From assembly GCA_017443895.1 (NCBI GenBank), contig JAFSXU010000053.1, positions 1 to 40,801 of the forward strand: 40,801 bases of DNA, read 5' to 3'. Source of the DNA: Clostridia bacterium. GTDB lineage: Bacteria > Bacillota > Clostridia > UBA1381. Both the position numbers and the translations under genes were made by a program. Shown piece after piece: positions 25,573 to 33,496 of the stretch; the first letter of the stretch is position 1; every line of letters begins with the position of its first letter. The notes beneath the pieces are model-generated. The model had not been told where the DNA came from. It was given only the letters and a program-made list of their open reading frames with translations, and did no database searches.

Positions 25573-27306
25573 TCAGTCCTCCTTCTCTATTGCACCAAAC
25601 GGGCATACATTTATACAAAGTCCGCAACCGTTACACTGGGTTGTATCAATCTTTACAACACCGTCTTTTAATGTGATTGCAGGACAGCCTATCTTCATAC
25701 AAGCCTTACACTTTTTACATTTATCCGTAATCGTACAATGACCGCTGTATTTAACAGTCTTTAACAATGCACAAGGACGCTGTACTATAATAACCGACGG
25801 CTCGTCCTTTGCGACCTCTTCCTTTACCACCTTTTCAATCGCCTTAATATCAAACGGATCGCAAATGGATACATTTTCAATCCCGATTGACTTACAAAGC
25901 GTTATAAGATTTACCTGCTTTGTCGGCTCTTTTCTTATGGTATATCCCGTTGTCGGGTTATCCTGATGACCTGTCATACCTGTTATTGAGTTATCGAGTA
26001 TTAAAACTGTGTTTATGCCCTTGTTATAAACAATATCAACAAGACCTGTTATACCCGAATGCATAAAGGTTGAATCTCCGATAACGGAAACCAAGTTCTT
26101 TGCAAACTCATTGCCCCTTGCCTTTGCCATACCGTGCGCTGCGCTTACGGATGCGCCCATACAAATGGTTGTATCAATTGCGCCAAGCGGCGGCATTGCG
26201 CCCAAGGTGTAACAGCCTATATCGCCGGCAACGGTAAGTCCCAATTTTTTAAGCACATAGAATGTACCTCTGTGCGGACAGCCTGCACACATTACAGGCG
26301 GTCTGCCCGGGATTTGCTCCTCAGGCTTGATATTTTCGACAGGGTCAATACCCAAAACCGCTTTTTTAATCATTGACGGAGTGTATTCGCCAAGCAGGGT
26401 AAATGCATCCTTACCGATTACATTAACACCCAATGCCTTACAGTGGTTCTCTATTACAGGGTCTAATTCCTCAATTACATAAACCGTATCGCACTTTGCT
26501 GCAAAATCCTTAATGAGCTTTTCGGGCATTGGATAAATCATACCAAGCTTTAAGTAGTTTACATTATCGCCCAATGCTTCCTTTGCATACATATATGTAA
26601 TACCTGCGCTTATAACACCTATCTTTTTGCCGTTATCCTCGATTTTGTTTAACTCACAATTTTCGGCATACTCGGTTAATTTCTTTATTCTCTCCTCAAC
26701 CACAACATGGCGCTTTATGGCATTTGCAGGCGCCATTACATATTTTTGCGGTTCTTTCTTGTATTCCTTTAGCTGATAATCACATTTATCCTCTTTTTCA
26801 ACCAAGCTCTGTGAATGTGAAACTCGGGTTGAGAGTCTTAAAAATACAGGTGTGTCAAACTCCTCTGAAAGTTCAAAGGCTTTCTTTGTAAACTCCTTAC
26901 ATTCACCGCTGTCTGACGGCTCTAACATTGCAATTTTTGATGCGGCCGCATAATGGCGTGAATCCTGCTCGTTTTGAGACGAGTGCATTCCCTGGTCGTC
27001 TGCAACGCATATTACAAGCCCTCCGTTTACGCCTGTATAGCTAACCGTAAATACCGGGTCTGCCATAACATTTAAACCCACATGCTTACAGCAGGTCATT
27101 GCTCTTGCACCTGCTATTGATGCGCCGATTGCAACCTCTGCTGCAACCTTTTCATTCGGCGCCCATTCTACATAAATATCATCATATGAAACAATGCTCT
27201 CTGTTATTTCCGTACTCGGCGTTCCCGGATACGATGAAACAACGCTTGCACCTGCCTCGTACGCACCACGGGCAACTGCGGCATTACCAATCATAAGCTC
27301 TTTCAT
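25573..27306 (-). CDS. iorA: Indolepyruvate ferredoxin oxidoreductase, alpha subunit
   Basis: IorA is the catalytic, thiamine-pyrophosphate-binding subunit for oxidative decarboxylation of aryl pyruvates from amino acid degradation. The 577-residue protein has an N-terminal pyrimidine-like domain (AVARGAYEAGASVVSSYPGT), a central domain, and a TPP domain with DIGCYTLG and GDSTFMHSG. The C-terminal ferredoxin domain has two cysteine sets, CKKCKACMKIGCP and CNGCGLCINVCP, for two 4Fe-4S clusters. The ATG follows AAGGAGG. Confidence 0.97.
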   Translation of the reverse strand: MKELMIGNAAVARGAYEAGASVVSSYPGTPSTEITESIVSYDDIYVEWAPNEKVAAEVAIGASIAGARAMTCCKHVGLNVMADPVFTVSYTGVNGGLVICVADDQGMHSSQNEQDSRHYAAASKIAMLEPSDSGECKEFTKKAFELSEEFDTPVFLRLSTRVSHSQSLVEKEDKCDYQLKEYKKEPQKYVMAPANAIKRHVVVEERIKKLTEYAENCELNKIEDNGKKIGVISAGITYMYAKEALGDNVNYLKLGMIYPMPEKLIKDFAAKCDTVYVIEELDPVIENHCKALGVNVIGKDAFTLLGEYTPSMIKKAVLGIDPVENIKPEEQIPGRPPVMCAGCPHRGTFYVLKKLGLTVAGDIGCYTLGAMPPLGAIDTTICMGASVSAAHGMAKARGNEFAKNLVSVIGDSTFMHSGITGLVDIVYNKGINTVLILDNSITGMTGHQDNPTTGYTIRKEPTKQVNLITLCKSIGIENVSICDPFDIKAIEKVVKEEVAKDEPSVIIVQRPCALLKTVKYSGHCTITDKCKKCKACMKIGCPAITLKDGVVKIDTTQCNGCGLCINVCPFGAIEKED

Positions 27307-27342
27307 TTGTTCTGCCTCCTTAATAAATTACCGTTACTGACT

Positions 27343-27371
27343 ATTCTATCAAAAAAAGACCTAAAGGTCAA
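27343..27371 (-). promoter_or_regulatory. Sigma-A promoter of iorAB with overlapping palindrome
   Basis: TTGACC, a 17-bp spacer and TAGAAT. The palindrome GACCTAAAGGTC (27358-27369) overlaps the -35 and is a possible operator. Confidence 0.75.
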
Positions 27372-27408
27372 GCAAAATGCAACACTTTCTTTGTGGTGGT
27401 TTTTTACA

Positions 27409-27569
27409 GTAAATTTTGGTTTATGTGTGTAAACGGGTATCACAATTTGTAGGGCAGGGGCTTGCTTCTGCCGTATCCCCGATACCGTAAACAACGGTTG
27501 GAGCAAGCCCCAACCCTACGGCCATACCAATTTACGATTTTTTAATTGGTATGCTAAACCAAAATTTAC
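27409..27569. repeat. MITE-like multi-hairpin element between iorA and nrdR
   Basis: The terminal inverted repeats GTAAATTTTGGTTTA (27409-27423) and TAAACCAAAATTTAC (27555-27569) are perfect. Outside them TGGTGGTT (27394-27401) and AACCGCCA (27574-27581) may extend the ends. Inside, GTAGGG-N2-GGGGCTTGCT (27449-27466) pairs with the arm at 27502-27519 in 16 of 18 positions, around a small central palindrome. CATACCAATT/AATTGGTATG (27523-27553) forms another hairpin. No transposase is present. An open frame across it is not a gene, as it lacks a ribosome binding site and follows the repeat. Confidence 0.75.
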
Positions 27570-27588
27570 CCCCAACCGCCATATTATA

Positions 27589-27646
27589 GAAAAATCGGAG
27601 ATTTTTCCACCATAATTATTCATTATTCATCATTCATTTTTCATTT
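27589..27646. repeat. Dispersed hairpin repeat, copy 3
   Basis: GAAAAATC-GGA-GATTTTTC (27589-27607) is followed by ATTATTCATTATTCATCATT and related units. It matches the copies at 1193 and 8432 in both parts; the ATTATTCATTATTCATCATTC run is nearly the same as at copy 1. It sits beside the MITE-like element. Confidence 0.8.
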
Positions 27647-27686
27647 AATCAAAATTACCCCTCTAAACCCAAATTTACAACCGCAC

Positions 27687-27718
27687 AAAAAAAGTTGCCT
27701 GCATCAAAAACAGGCAAC
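27687..27718 (-). terminator. Terminator of nrdR
   Basis: On the minus strand GTTGCCTG / CAGGCAAC with a 9-nt loop is followed directly by seven T. It is 9 bp after the nrdR stop. Confidence 0.9.
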
Positions 27719-27727
27719 CCACACATA

Positions 27728-28183
27728 TTATTTACCGTTAATTAAACCCTGTAATTCCTCCATAAAGGTATGCAAATCGTCAAATCTCTTATACACCGAT
27801 GCAAAACGCACATATGCAACCTCGTCAAGCAATCTAAGCTTTTCCATAACCTTTTCGCCTATATCGGCAGAATCAACCTCACGGGTCATGCTCTGATAAA
27901 GCTCGGACTCAATATCGTCTGCAACCTTCTCCATCTGCGCAAGCGAAATGGGACGCTTTTCACACGCGGTAATAATACCCTTTAATACCTTATCTCTGTC
28001 ATAGGGCTGTCTTGACTGATCCTTCTTTATAACAACCAAAGACAACGACTCAAGTTTTTCATATGTAGTAAATCTCTTCTGGCACTTAAGACATTCCCTG
28101 CGCCTTCTTATTGAATTACTCTCATCGGTCGGTCTTGAATCTATAACCTTACTTTCTACAAATCCGCAATATGGGCATTTCAT
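27728..28183 (-). CDS. nrdR: Transcriptional repressor NrdR
   Basis: NrdR represses ribonucleotide reductase genes in response to bound ATP or dATP. The 151-residue protein has the N-terminal zinc ribbon MKCPYCG...[12 protein letters not shown] (C3, C6, C31, C34) and the ATP-cone (about 48-138). An upstream in-frame ATG at 28198 overlaps the ribosome binding site GGAGG, so the ATG at 28183 is the real start. It has its own promoter, and its leader ends with the CTTGAC..CATT arm also found before the transporter operon and mazEF. No reductase gene or clear NrdR box is visible here. Confidence 0.96.
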   Translation of the reverse strand: MKCPYCGFVESKVIDSRPTDESNSIRRRRECLKCQKRFTTYEKLESLSLVVIKKDQSRQPYDRDKVLKGIITACEKRPISLAQMEKVADDIESELYQSMTREVDSADIGEKVMEKLRLLDEVAYVRFASVYKRFDDLHTFMEELQGLINGK

Positions 28184-28202
28184 ATTTATTTCCTCCATCC
28201 AC

Positions 28203-28222
28203 TTTTTACCAATGCCGTCAAG
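28203..28222 (-). promoter_or_regulatory. Leader arm shared with elements 1 and 2, upstream of nrdR
   Basis: Sense to nrdR it reads CTTGACGGCATTGGTA, matching the 3' arm of leader element 1 (CTTGACAGCATTGGTA) except at one base. It occupies the same position, shortly before the ribosome binding site. ATGCCG/CGGCAT arms make a small hairpin here. The 5' arm and central hairpin of the larger element are not clear, so this may be a reduced copy. Confidence 0.45.
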
Positions 28223-28260
28223 TCGGCATATGTTTAGAACAGCACACTAATCTAATGTTT

Positions 28261-28289
28261 ATACTAACACAAGTTTACATAATTTTCAA
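28261..28289 (-). promoter_or_regulatory. Sigma-A promoter of nrdR
   Basis: TTGAAA, a 17-bp spacer and TAGTAT on the minus strand, giving a leader of about 70 nt before nrdR. Confidence 0.65.
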
Positions 28290-28327
28290 CGGTTTAACAC
28301 ATTCGTAAACAAAAAGTATACCTAATG

Positions 28328-28573
28328 TTAATTTATGTTCATTGCGTAAATATCCGTTAATATATATTTATCCCCGACCGCAATAATGTTTTGCCACGGG
28401 ATAACAAACTCGCCAAGCCCTAAAAAGCGCTTTATAACTCCGCCTCGTATGACTATTATTGATACTATCCTTCCGTTTACCTCGTCAATCTCAATATCAC
28501 AGACTGTACCCAACTTTTGTGCCGTTTGCGAGTTGATAACAGGTCTGTTTTTCAGCCTTGCACCTCTGAACAT
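28328..28573 (-). CDS. YlmC/YmxH family PRC-barrel protein
   Basis: The 81-residue protein is a single PRC-barrel domain with the segments KLGTVCDIEIDEVNGRIVSIIV and FVIPWQNIIAVGDKYIL, matching the YlmC/YmxH family. Such proteins are named for a link to sporulation in Bacillus, but their molecular role is unknown. It lies upstream of nrdR, as in many clostridia. The only plausible ribosome binding site, GGGGGTGG, is part of a terminator hairpin directly ahead of the ATG, so expression may rely on read-through or on unfolding of that hairpin. Confidence 0.85.
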   Translation of the reverse strand: MFRGARLKNRPVINSQTAQKLGTVCDIEIDEVNGRIVSIIVIRGGVIKRFLGLGEFVIPWQNIIAVGDKYILTDIYAMNIN

Positions 28574-28611
28574 AAAAAACCACCCCCTGATATGATTACG
28601 GGGTGGTTTTT
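28574..28611 (-). terminator. Terminator hairpin that contains the ylmC ribosome binding site
   Basis: On the minus strand AAAAACCACCCC (28611-28600) pairs with GGGGTGGTTTTT (28586-28575). The run of T ends directly before the ylmC ATG at 28571-28573, and GGGGGTGG serves as its only ribosome binding site. It begins 10 bp after the upstream glucosaminidase stop. Confidence 0.8.
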
Positions 28612-28620
28612 AATTTTATT

Positions 28621-30540
28621 CTAATTATTGAGATTTGGAGCTGTCTGTCCGCTGTATACAGGGACTTCAAATCTCACATTTGCATCGGGGAAGCTCTTAA
28701 ATATCCCCGATATGCTCTGTGCCTGCTTAACCGCCCAGCCTACATCCGTTGCATACTGGTGTGTTCCGGGGTTTTGCGGATTCCAAAGCATTTTATAGAG
28801 TGTGTTTTGTCTACCGTCCGGCGAATTTACATAATAGGTGCTTATCCACCTTGCACCGCCTATAATCGCAGACTCGATACTCGTCCAGCCCTCTTTATAC
28901 GCCTTTTGCGAGCCCGAGTAAAGGGCGCTGTTATCATATGCGCCTATTCCGTACATATTATATACCATTTGACCGTTTACCTCTACTCCTCTTGAAAGCG
29001 CTGATGTGCCGTTGCCCGTTTCTAAGCAGGCGTGCGCTACAAGGTATACCTCGGATATATTATATTCATTTGCCGCCTTTATAAATGCACCGCCCATGCC
29101 CGACAATACGCCCTTGTCCGACAGATATGCATTTAGCGCCTCCTCCGATACACCGTTTGGCGCTGAGAGGTCAAGGAACTGGTATTTATAAACATCATCG
29201 CAGTAGTTTGCAGGGTTTAAATACTCTACAACCTCAAAAAGCGTTGCGCTCTGCGTTAAGCCGTTTTTCCATATTTTAGGCGCAGGTGAGAGTCCCATTT
29301 GAAGCTCTGCAAGCATTGGCAGGGTTTGGGGGTATGTCTGATACGATACACTACTCTCACCCAAAGCAACAACGGTATAATCATCGGTATTTAGATTAAA
29401 GCCGTCTGCCTCGTTTGATTTTAATACATTTACGGTTATCCTTGCAGTTACACCGTCTACGGATTTTGCAATTATATCGGCCTTTCCCTCGCTTATACCC
29501 TTAACTCTGCCTGTCTGGTTTACCGTTACAATCTTTTCGTTACTTGATGTCCATTTTAAGGTTTTGTTCTTTGCATTATACGGAACAACAGACGCAACAA
29601 GGTTTAAGGTTTTTCCCTCCATAACCTCGGCATCAGAGCCGTTTTCTATGTTTACCTTTTCTACCTTAACAGACTCATTTGTTACAGTTACAAAGCTCTT
29701 TGCGCTGAATTTTCCATCGAGCGTTACGGCAATTACCTCGCACATTCCAAGCCCCACAGGCTTTATATGTCCGTTTGAGTCAACAGTTACAATTTTCTCG
29801 TTTGTCGATTTCCATTTTAACTTCGTCTGCACCGCATCCGACGGGAAAAACTGTACCTTTAAATACTGCCCCGTTCCGTCCTTATAAAGAGTTACATTTG
29901 AGGTGCGCATAAAAATACCCGTTACAGGCTGTACAACCCTTAATTTCGCCCCAACACTGTATTTTCCGCCGTTTAGCCTTACGGTAATTTCTACATTGCC
30001 CGCTTTTTTTGCGGTTATATCTCCGTTTTTTGAAACCTCGGCAATCTCTTTATCCGAGCTTTCCCATACAAAGCCAAGCCGTTCCAAATAATCGGGGTTT
30101 GTGCTTGCCTTTAGCTTTGCATACGCCCGTCCCTCGTTTAACTCCACAACTCCGTCCGTCCAGTTAAGGCTAATGCTTTGATTATTGCCTGTTTTTGTAA
30201 GGCTGTATATTCTTGGTACAACGGTGTTTTCCCCAAAAGTATACGGCGGATTTACACGGTTAAATTGTGCAGATATTGAAAACAAAAACACTATGTAAGC
30301 TGTTGATAAAATCAGAACCGATAGTATATACAAAAACGGTATGTACTTTTTTGGATGGGTTACAAGCCATTTAAGAGCTTTTTTTATTGCCCCTAAAAGC
30401 TCGCCAAACGAGGGCGGATTATTTATAAACCCACGCACGCCGAATTTAAACATTCGCCATTTTACACCCATATTATACGGGAGGCTTTTTATAAGTTTTA
30501 ACATTGAGCCAAATACGGTATTTAGTTTTTTCCATGCCAT
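28621..30540 (-). CDS. Membrane-anchored Ig-like repeat protein with C-terminal glucosaminidase domain
   Basis: This 639-residue protein has a basic N-terminus and one transmembrane helix (about 66-89), so it is a type II protein facing the cell wall. Three bacterial Ig-like (Big_2) domains follow (about 110-200, 205-290 and 295-380), each with the pattern WxSS/T-N/D-E/K-I-V/A-x-V. The C-terminal endo-beta-N-acetylglucosaminidase domain (about 490-620, GH73-like) has the segment AHACLETGNGTSALSRG, whose glutamate is the likely catalytic acid, and YNMYGIGAYDN. It probably cleaves peptidoglycan glycan strands. It has a good promoter and begins the set that continues to ylmC and nrdR. Confidence 0.88.
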   Translation of the reverse strand: MAWKKLNTVFGSMLKLIKSLPYNMGVKWRMFKFGVRGFINNPPSFGELLGAIKKALKWLVTHPKKYIPFLYILSVLILSTAYIVFLFSISAQFNRVNPPYTFGENTVVPRIYSLTKTGNNQSISLNWTDGVVELNEGRAYAKLKASTNPDYLERLGFVWESSDKEIAEVSKNGDITAKKAGNVEITVRLNGGKYSVGAKLRVVQPVTGIFMRTSNVTLYKDGTGQYLKVQFFPSDAVQTKLKWKSTNEKIVTVDSNGHIKPVGLGMCEVIAVTLDGKFSAKSFVTVTNESVKVEKVNIENGSDAEVMEGKTLNLVASVVPYNAKNKTLKWTSSNEKIVTVNQTGRVKGISEGKADIIAKSVDGVTARITVNVLKSNEADGFNLNTDDYTVVALGESSVSYQTYPQTLPMLAELQMGLSPAPKIWKNGLTQSATLFEVVEYLNPANYCDDVYKYQFLDLSAPNGVSEEALNAYLSDKGVLSGMGGAFIKAANEYNISEVYLVAHACLETGNGTSALSRGVEVNGQMVYNMYGIGAYDNSALYSGSQKAYKEGWTSIESAIIGGARWISTYYVNSPDGRQNTLYKMLWNPQNPGTHQYATDVGWAVKQAQSISGIFKSFPDANVRFEVPVYSGQTAPNLNN

Positions 30541-30579
30541 ATCGGCTCACCTCACAAAATAAAATTCAATCCACGCTAT

Positions 30580-30608
30580 ATTCTAATATAAACCGCCTGC
30601 ATTGTCAA
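30580..30608 (-). promoter_or_regulatory. Sigma-A promoter of the glucosaminidase gene
   Basis: TTGACA, a 17-bp spacer and TAGAAT on the minus strand, about 40 bp before the coding start. Confidence 0.8.
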
Positions 30609-30640
30609 TCAAGCATTGGGATAATTTAAAATTTGTTTAC

Positions 30641-30682
30641 TTTTAAAGAGGGTATTGCCATTGGCAACACCCTCTTTAAAAT
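30641..30682. terminator. Bidirectional-type terminator after gatD
   Basis: TTAAAGAGGGT-a-TTGCC pairs with GGCAA-c-ACCCTCTTTAA over a 3-nt loop, flanked by A/T-rich runs on both sides. It separates gatD from the glucosaminidase gene. Confidence 0.85.
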
Positions 30683-30688
30683 ATGTTT

Positions 30689-31411
30689 TTATTTACTGCT
30701 AAATCTGTTTATTATATACTCCGATGCGGTGTTTTCAAGCGTATCACAAAGTGGTGTTAAGCCTTCAAATTCAGGGTATTTCCGCTTAATGGCGTTTGTG
30801 AGGATATAATCACATAGCTTTGGATTTTTCGGGAGCAGTGGACCGTGAAGATATGTCGCAACAACATTTTTATAGACCACTCCCTCAACACCGCTTTTAT
30901 CGTCGTTACCGTAGCCGTATACAACCTTGCCCAAAGGCGTATGGTTTCCTATATATGTTCTTCCGCCGTGGTTTTCAAAGCCGACAATCTTACCTGCAAT
31001 GTCACTGTCAAGCACTACATTCCCAATAAGCCTCTTTTTGCCCTGCTCGGTATATATATCTAAAATTTCAAGACCTTCTATTGTTTCATCCTGCAATTTA
31101 TAGTATTTCCCCAAAAGCTGATAACCGCCACAAACCGCTACCAATACCCCGTTATCGTTTACGAAATCATGGAGCATCTCCTTATGCTCTAAGAGTCTGT
31201 GACAGACTATTTTTTGTTCCCTGTCAGAGCCTCCGCCGATAAATACAATGTCAATATCCGAAAGCGAAAAATCCGTATCATCACAGGTATGAGTTATAAC
31301 CTCCGCATCAATACCGCGCCACATCAGGCGCTTTGTCATACATGCAATATTGCCCCTGTCGCCATATAAATTTAAAAGGTCGGGATATAAGTGAAGAATT
31401 TTTATATTCAT
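30689..31411 (-). CDS. gatD: Lipid II isoglutaminyl synthase, glutaminase subunit GatD
   Basis: GatD releases ammonia from glutamine for MurT, which amidates the D-glutamate of lipid II to D-isoglutamine. The 240-residue protein is a CobB/CobQ-like class I amidotransferase. The nucleophile is C94 in VAVCGGYQLLG and the catalytic histidine is H189 in YLHGPLLPKNP, the same positions as in Staphylococcus aureus GatD. It overlaps murT by 4 bp (ATGA), so subunits are made together. Confidence 0.96.
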   Translation of the reverse strand: MNIKILHLYPDLLNLYGDRGNIACMTKRLMWRGIDAEVITHTCDDTDFSLSDIDIVFIGGGSDREQKIVCHRLLEHKEMLHDFVNDNGVLVAVCGGYQLLGKYYKLQDETIEGLEILDIYTEQGKKRLIGNVVLDSDIAGKIVGFENHGGRTYIGNHTPLGKVVYGYGNDDKSGVEGVVYKNVVATYLHGPLLPKNPKLCDYILTNAIKRKYPEFEGLTPLCDTLENTASEYIINRFSSK

Positions 31412-32736
31412 CTGTTTTCACCCTCCTTTAGCATGGCATTTAAAACTCCCTCTGTAGGATATAATGCGGTATAGTTTACAAGCACATAGCAAACCTCACT
31501 GTCGCTTGATAGGGCACGCCCTACCGCCTCGCGCATTGACTGTGTCATTAAATCCACCTTTATATCCTCATACTTAAATCTGAGGCTTATATCATACAGC
31601 CTTATGCCTGTAGTCATTAAAAGATTTAAATTCTCGTCTTGGATTTTTTCAAAATCCACATCCCATATCCACGATACATCCCTGCCGTCGTTTACTTTAT
31701 CGTTTATGGCGATAATTACATCTTTTTTACGCTTATCGGTATTTACGGTTGAGATAGCCTGGTTAAATCCTGCCGGATTTTTTGACAGACTCAAAATTAC
31801 AGGCTTTTTAAAAGCAAACTCCTGCATACGCCCGATTTGTGGCTTATACTCCGTCAAAAGACTTCCAAAATCGTCAGTTCCCTCGCCCAATACCTCCATT
31901 GCTCCATACACCGCAACAAGGTTATAGATATTATAAAAGCCCTTATAATTTATCGTCATCGGTTTATTGTTTACCTTAAAACGCATGGGCGTTTCAAGCT
32001 TAACATCCGTTACATCAAAATCAATATGCGGTCTTTTAAATCCGCATTTTGGACAATAGTAATCGCCCAACTGACTGTAATGGTAATAGTTATATTTTTG
32101 TTCCTCTCCGCAGACAGGGCAAAATCTGCCCTCCTTTGTGTCGTTTGTCTGTGGAAGTACCTGCTCGGATATGCCGTAGTAATAGCCCTTTGCAAGCTGT
32201 CCGAACTGAACACACAGAGGATCGTCCCCGTTTAATATGAGCTTTAAATTCGGCACTTTTTTAATTGCACGCTTTAGTATATCCGAGGTTATATCAATCT
32301 CACCGTATCTGTCAAGCTGGTCACGGAATAAATTGGTTATTATCATAACATCGGGCGTTACATAATCAAATACAATAGGCGTATATGCCTCGTCTATTTC
32401 AAGGCAAGCATAATCAGCCTGCAACTTCCCGAAAATGCCCGACTCCTGAACCATAACCGTTGCAATGCCGTTTAGCATATTTGCGCCTAAGCGATTACAC
32501 AAAACCTTATACCCCTTTGCCTCAAGCGCAGATGCTATTAAGTTATTGGTTGTGGTCTTTCCGTTTGTTCCGCAGGTTACAATTATACCTTTTTTTATAC
32601 TTTTATTAAGTCCGCCAACAAGGTTGGGACATATTTTTAACGCAAACTCTCCGGGACTTGACGAGGATTTTTTACCTATCAGCTTTCCCGCTATTGTAAG
32701 CAGTTTCCCGGCCCACATTGCAAGTAGTTTTCTCAT
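31408..32736 (-). CDS. murT: Lipid II isoglutaminyl synthase, MurT subunit
   Basis: MurT is the Mur-ligase-like ATP-dependent subunit that amidates lipid II. The 442-residue protein has the ATP loop GTNGKTTTNN, a Mur ligase central domain holding a four-cysteine zinc ribbon (CPVCG...CPKCG) and a C-terminal DUF1727 domain. An upstream in-frame ATG at 32781 would add 15 residues, but that stretch overlaps the -10 box of the promoter. GAAAGGAT 6 nt before the ATG at 32736 marks the real start. Confidence 0.95.
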   Translation of the reverse strand: MRKLLAMWAGKLLTIAGKLIGKKSSSSPGEFALKICPNLVGGLNKSIKKGIIVTCGTNGKTTTNNLIASALEAKGYKVLCNRLGANMLNGIATVMVQESGIFGKLQADYACLEIDEAYTPIVFDYVTPDVMIITNLFRDQLDRYGEIDITSDILKRAIKKVPNLKLILNGDDPLCVQFGQLAKGYYYGISEQVLPQTNDTKEGRFCPVCGEEQKYNYYHYSQLGDYYCPKCGFKRPHIDFDVTDVKLETPMRFKVNNKPMTINYKGFYNIYNLVAVYGAMEVLGEGTDDFGSLLTEYKPQIGRMQEFAFKKPVILSLSKNPAGFNQAISTVNTDKRKKDVIIAINDKVNDGRDVSWIWDVDFEKIQDENLNLLMTTGIRLYDISLRFKYEDIKVDLMTQSMREAVGRALSSDSEVCYVLVNYTALYPTEGVLNAMLKEGENR

Positions 32737-32769
32737 ACTCTTATCCTTTCGTAATGTAGAATTATTCAA

Positions 32770-32798
32770 ATTATATACCATTTTTATTTTATTTTCAA
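32770..32798 (-). promoter_or_regulatory. Sigma-A promoter of murT-gatD
   Basis: TTGAAA, a 17-bp spacer and TATAAT on the minus strand. It is divergent from the queH promoter; the two -35 boxes share the inverted repeat TTCAAC-ATTAA-GTTGAA (32794-32810). Confidence 0.8.
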
Positions 32799-32805
32799 CA
32801 TTAAG

Positions 32806-32834
32806 TTGAATATGTGCGCCTTTTGTGATAAGAT
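32806..32834 (+). promoter_or_regulatory. Sigma-A promoter of queH
   Basis: TTGAAT, a 17-bp spacer and TAAGAT, 30 bp ahead of the queH start. Confidence 0.65.
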
Positions 32835-32863
32835 TGTAATATATTTTATCGGGAGATGTCGAT

Positions 32864-33496
32864 ATGTCAGCAAACTATCAGCTTATACTTGACGAAACAC
32901 TTAAAAAAATATCGGGTTCGGGCAAAACTCCGACTCTTTTTCTGCACGCCTGCTGTGCACCGTGTTCAAGCTATGTTTTGGAGTATCTGAGCAGTTATTT
33001 TAATATTATTATTTACTTTTATAACCCGAATATTTCACCCGAGTCGGAATTTATACGGCGCACTCATGAGCTTCAAAGGCTTATAAATACGATGCCCTTA
33101 AAAAATGAGGTTAAATTTATCGAGGGCGAATATGACAGCTCTGTGTTCTTTGATATGGCAAAGGGTATGGAGAATATGCGTGAGGGCGGTGAGCGTTGCT
33201 TTAAATGCTACCGCTTACGCTTAGAGCAAACCGCAATTATGGCAAAGGAATACGGCGCAGATTATTTTACAACAACTCTTTCCATAAGTCCGCACAAAAA
33301 TGCGCAAAAACTAAATGAGATAGGCTCTGAATTGAGCGCTGAATTTGGAATTGACTATTTATACTCAGATTTTAAAAAGCGGAACGGCTACAAGCGTTCA
33401 TGCGAATTGTCAAAGGAATATGATCTCTACCGTCAGGATTACTGCGGTTGTGTTTTTTCAAAAAAGGAAGCAGAGGAAAGAAACAAAAAAGACTGA
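32864..33496 (+). CDS. queH: Epoxyqueuosine reductase QueH
   Basis: QueH carries out the last step of queuosine biosynthesis, reducing epoxyqueuosine to queuosine in tRNA. It is the iron-sulfur enzyme unrelated to QueG. The 210-residue protein has the conserved cysteine sets HACCAPCSSY (C30, C31, C34), GERCFKCYRLRL and DYCGCVFS, matching the family. The ATG has GGGAGA upstream. Its TGA stop lies inside a terminator hairpin shared with the convergent gene. No other queuosine gene is in the window. Confidence 0.95.
   Translation: MSANYQLILDETLKKISGSGKTPTLFLHACCAPCSSYVLEYLSSYFNIIIYFYNPNISPESEFIRRTHELQRLINTMPLKNEVKFIEGEYDSSVFFDMAKGMENMREGGERCFKCYRLRLEQTAIMAKEYGADYFTTTLSISPHKNAQKLNEIGSELSAEFGIDYLYSDFKKRNGYKRSCELSKEYDLYRQDYCGCVFSKKEAEERNKKD

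Noticed and set aside
27303-27506. Minus-strand open frame between iorA and the MITE-like element
   Set aside because: It runs through the MITE-like inverted repeats and the iorA promoter, has no ribosome binding site and no recognisable protein.
28190-28330. NrdR box upstream of nrdR
   Set aside because: No pair of ACA-AT-rich-TGT palindromes spaced as NrdR boxes was found; the ACAC fragments present are not in the right arrangement.
32794-32810. Operator between divergent murT and queH promoters
   Set aside because: TTCAAC-ATTAA-GTTGAA is explained by the two divergent -35 boxes having the same TTGAA core; there is no extra symmetric sequence.
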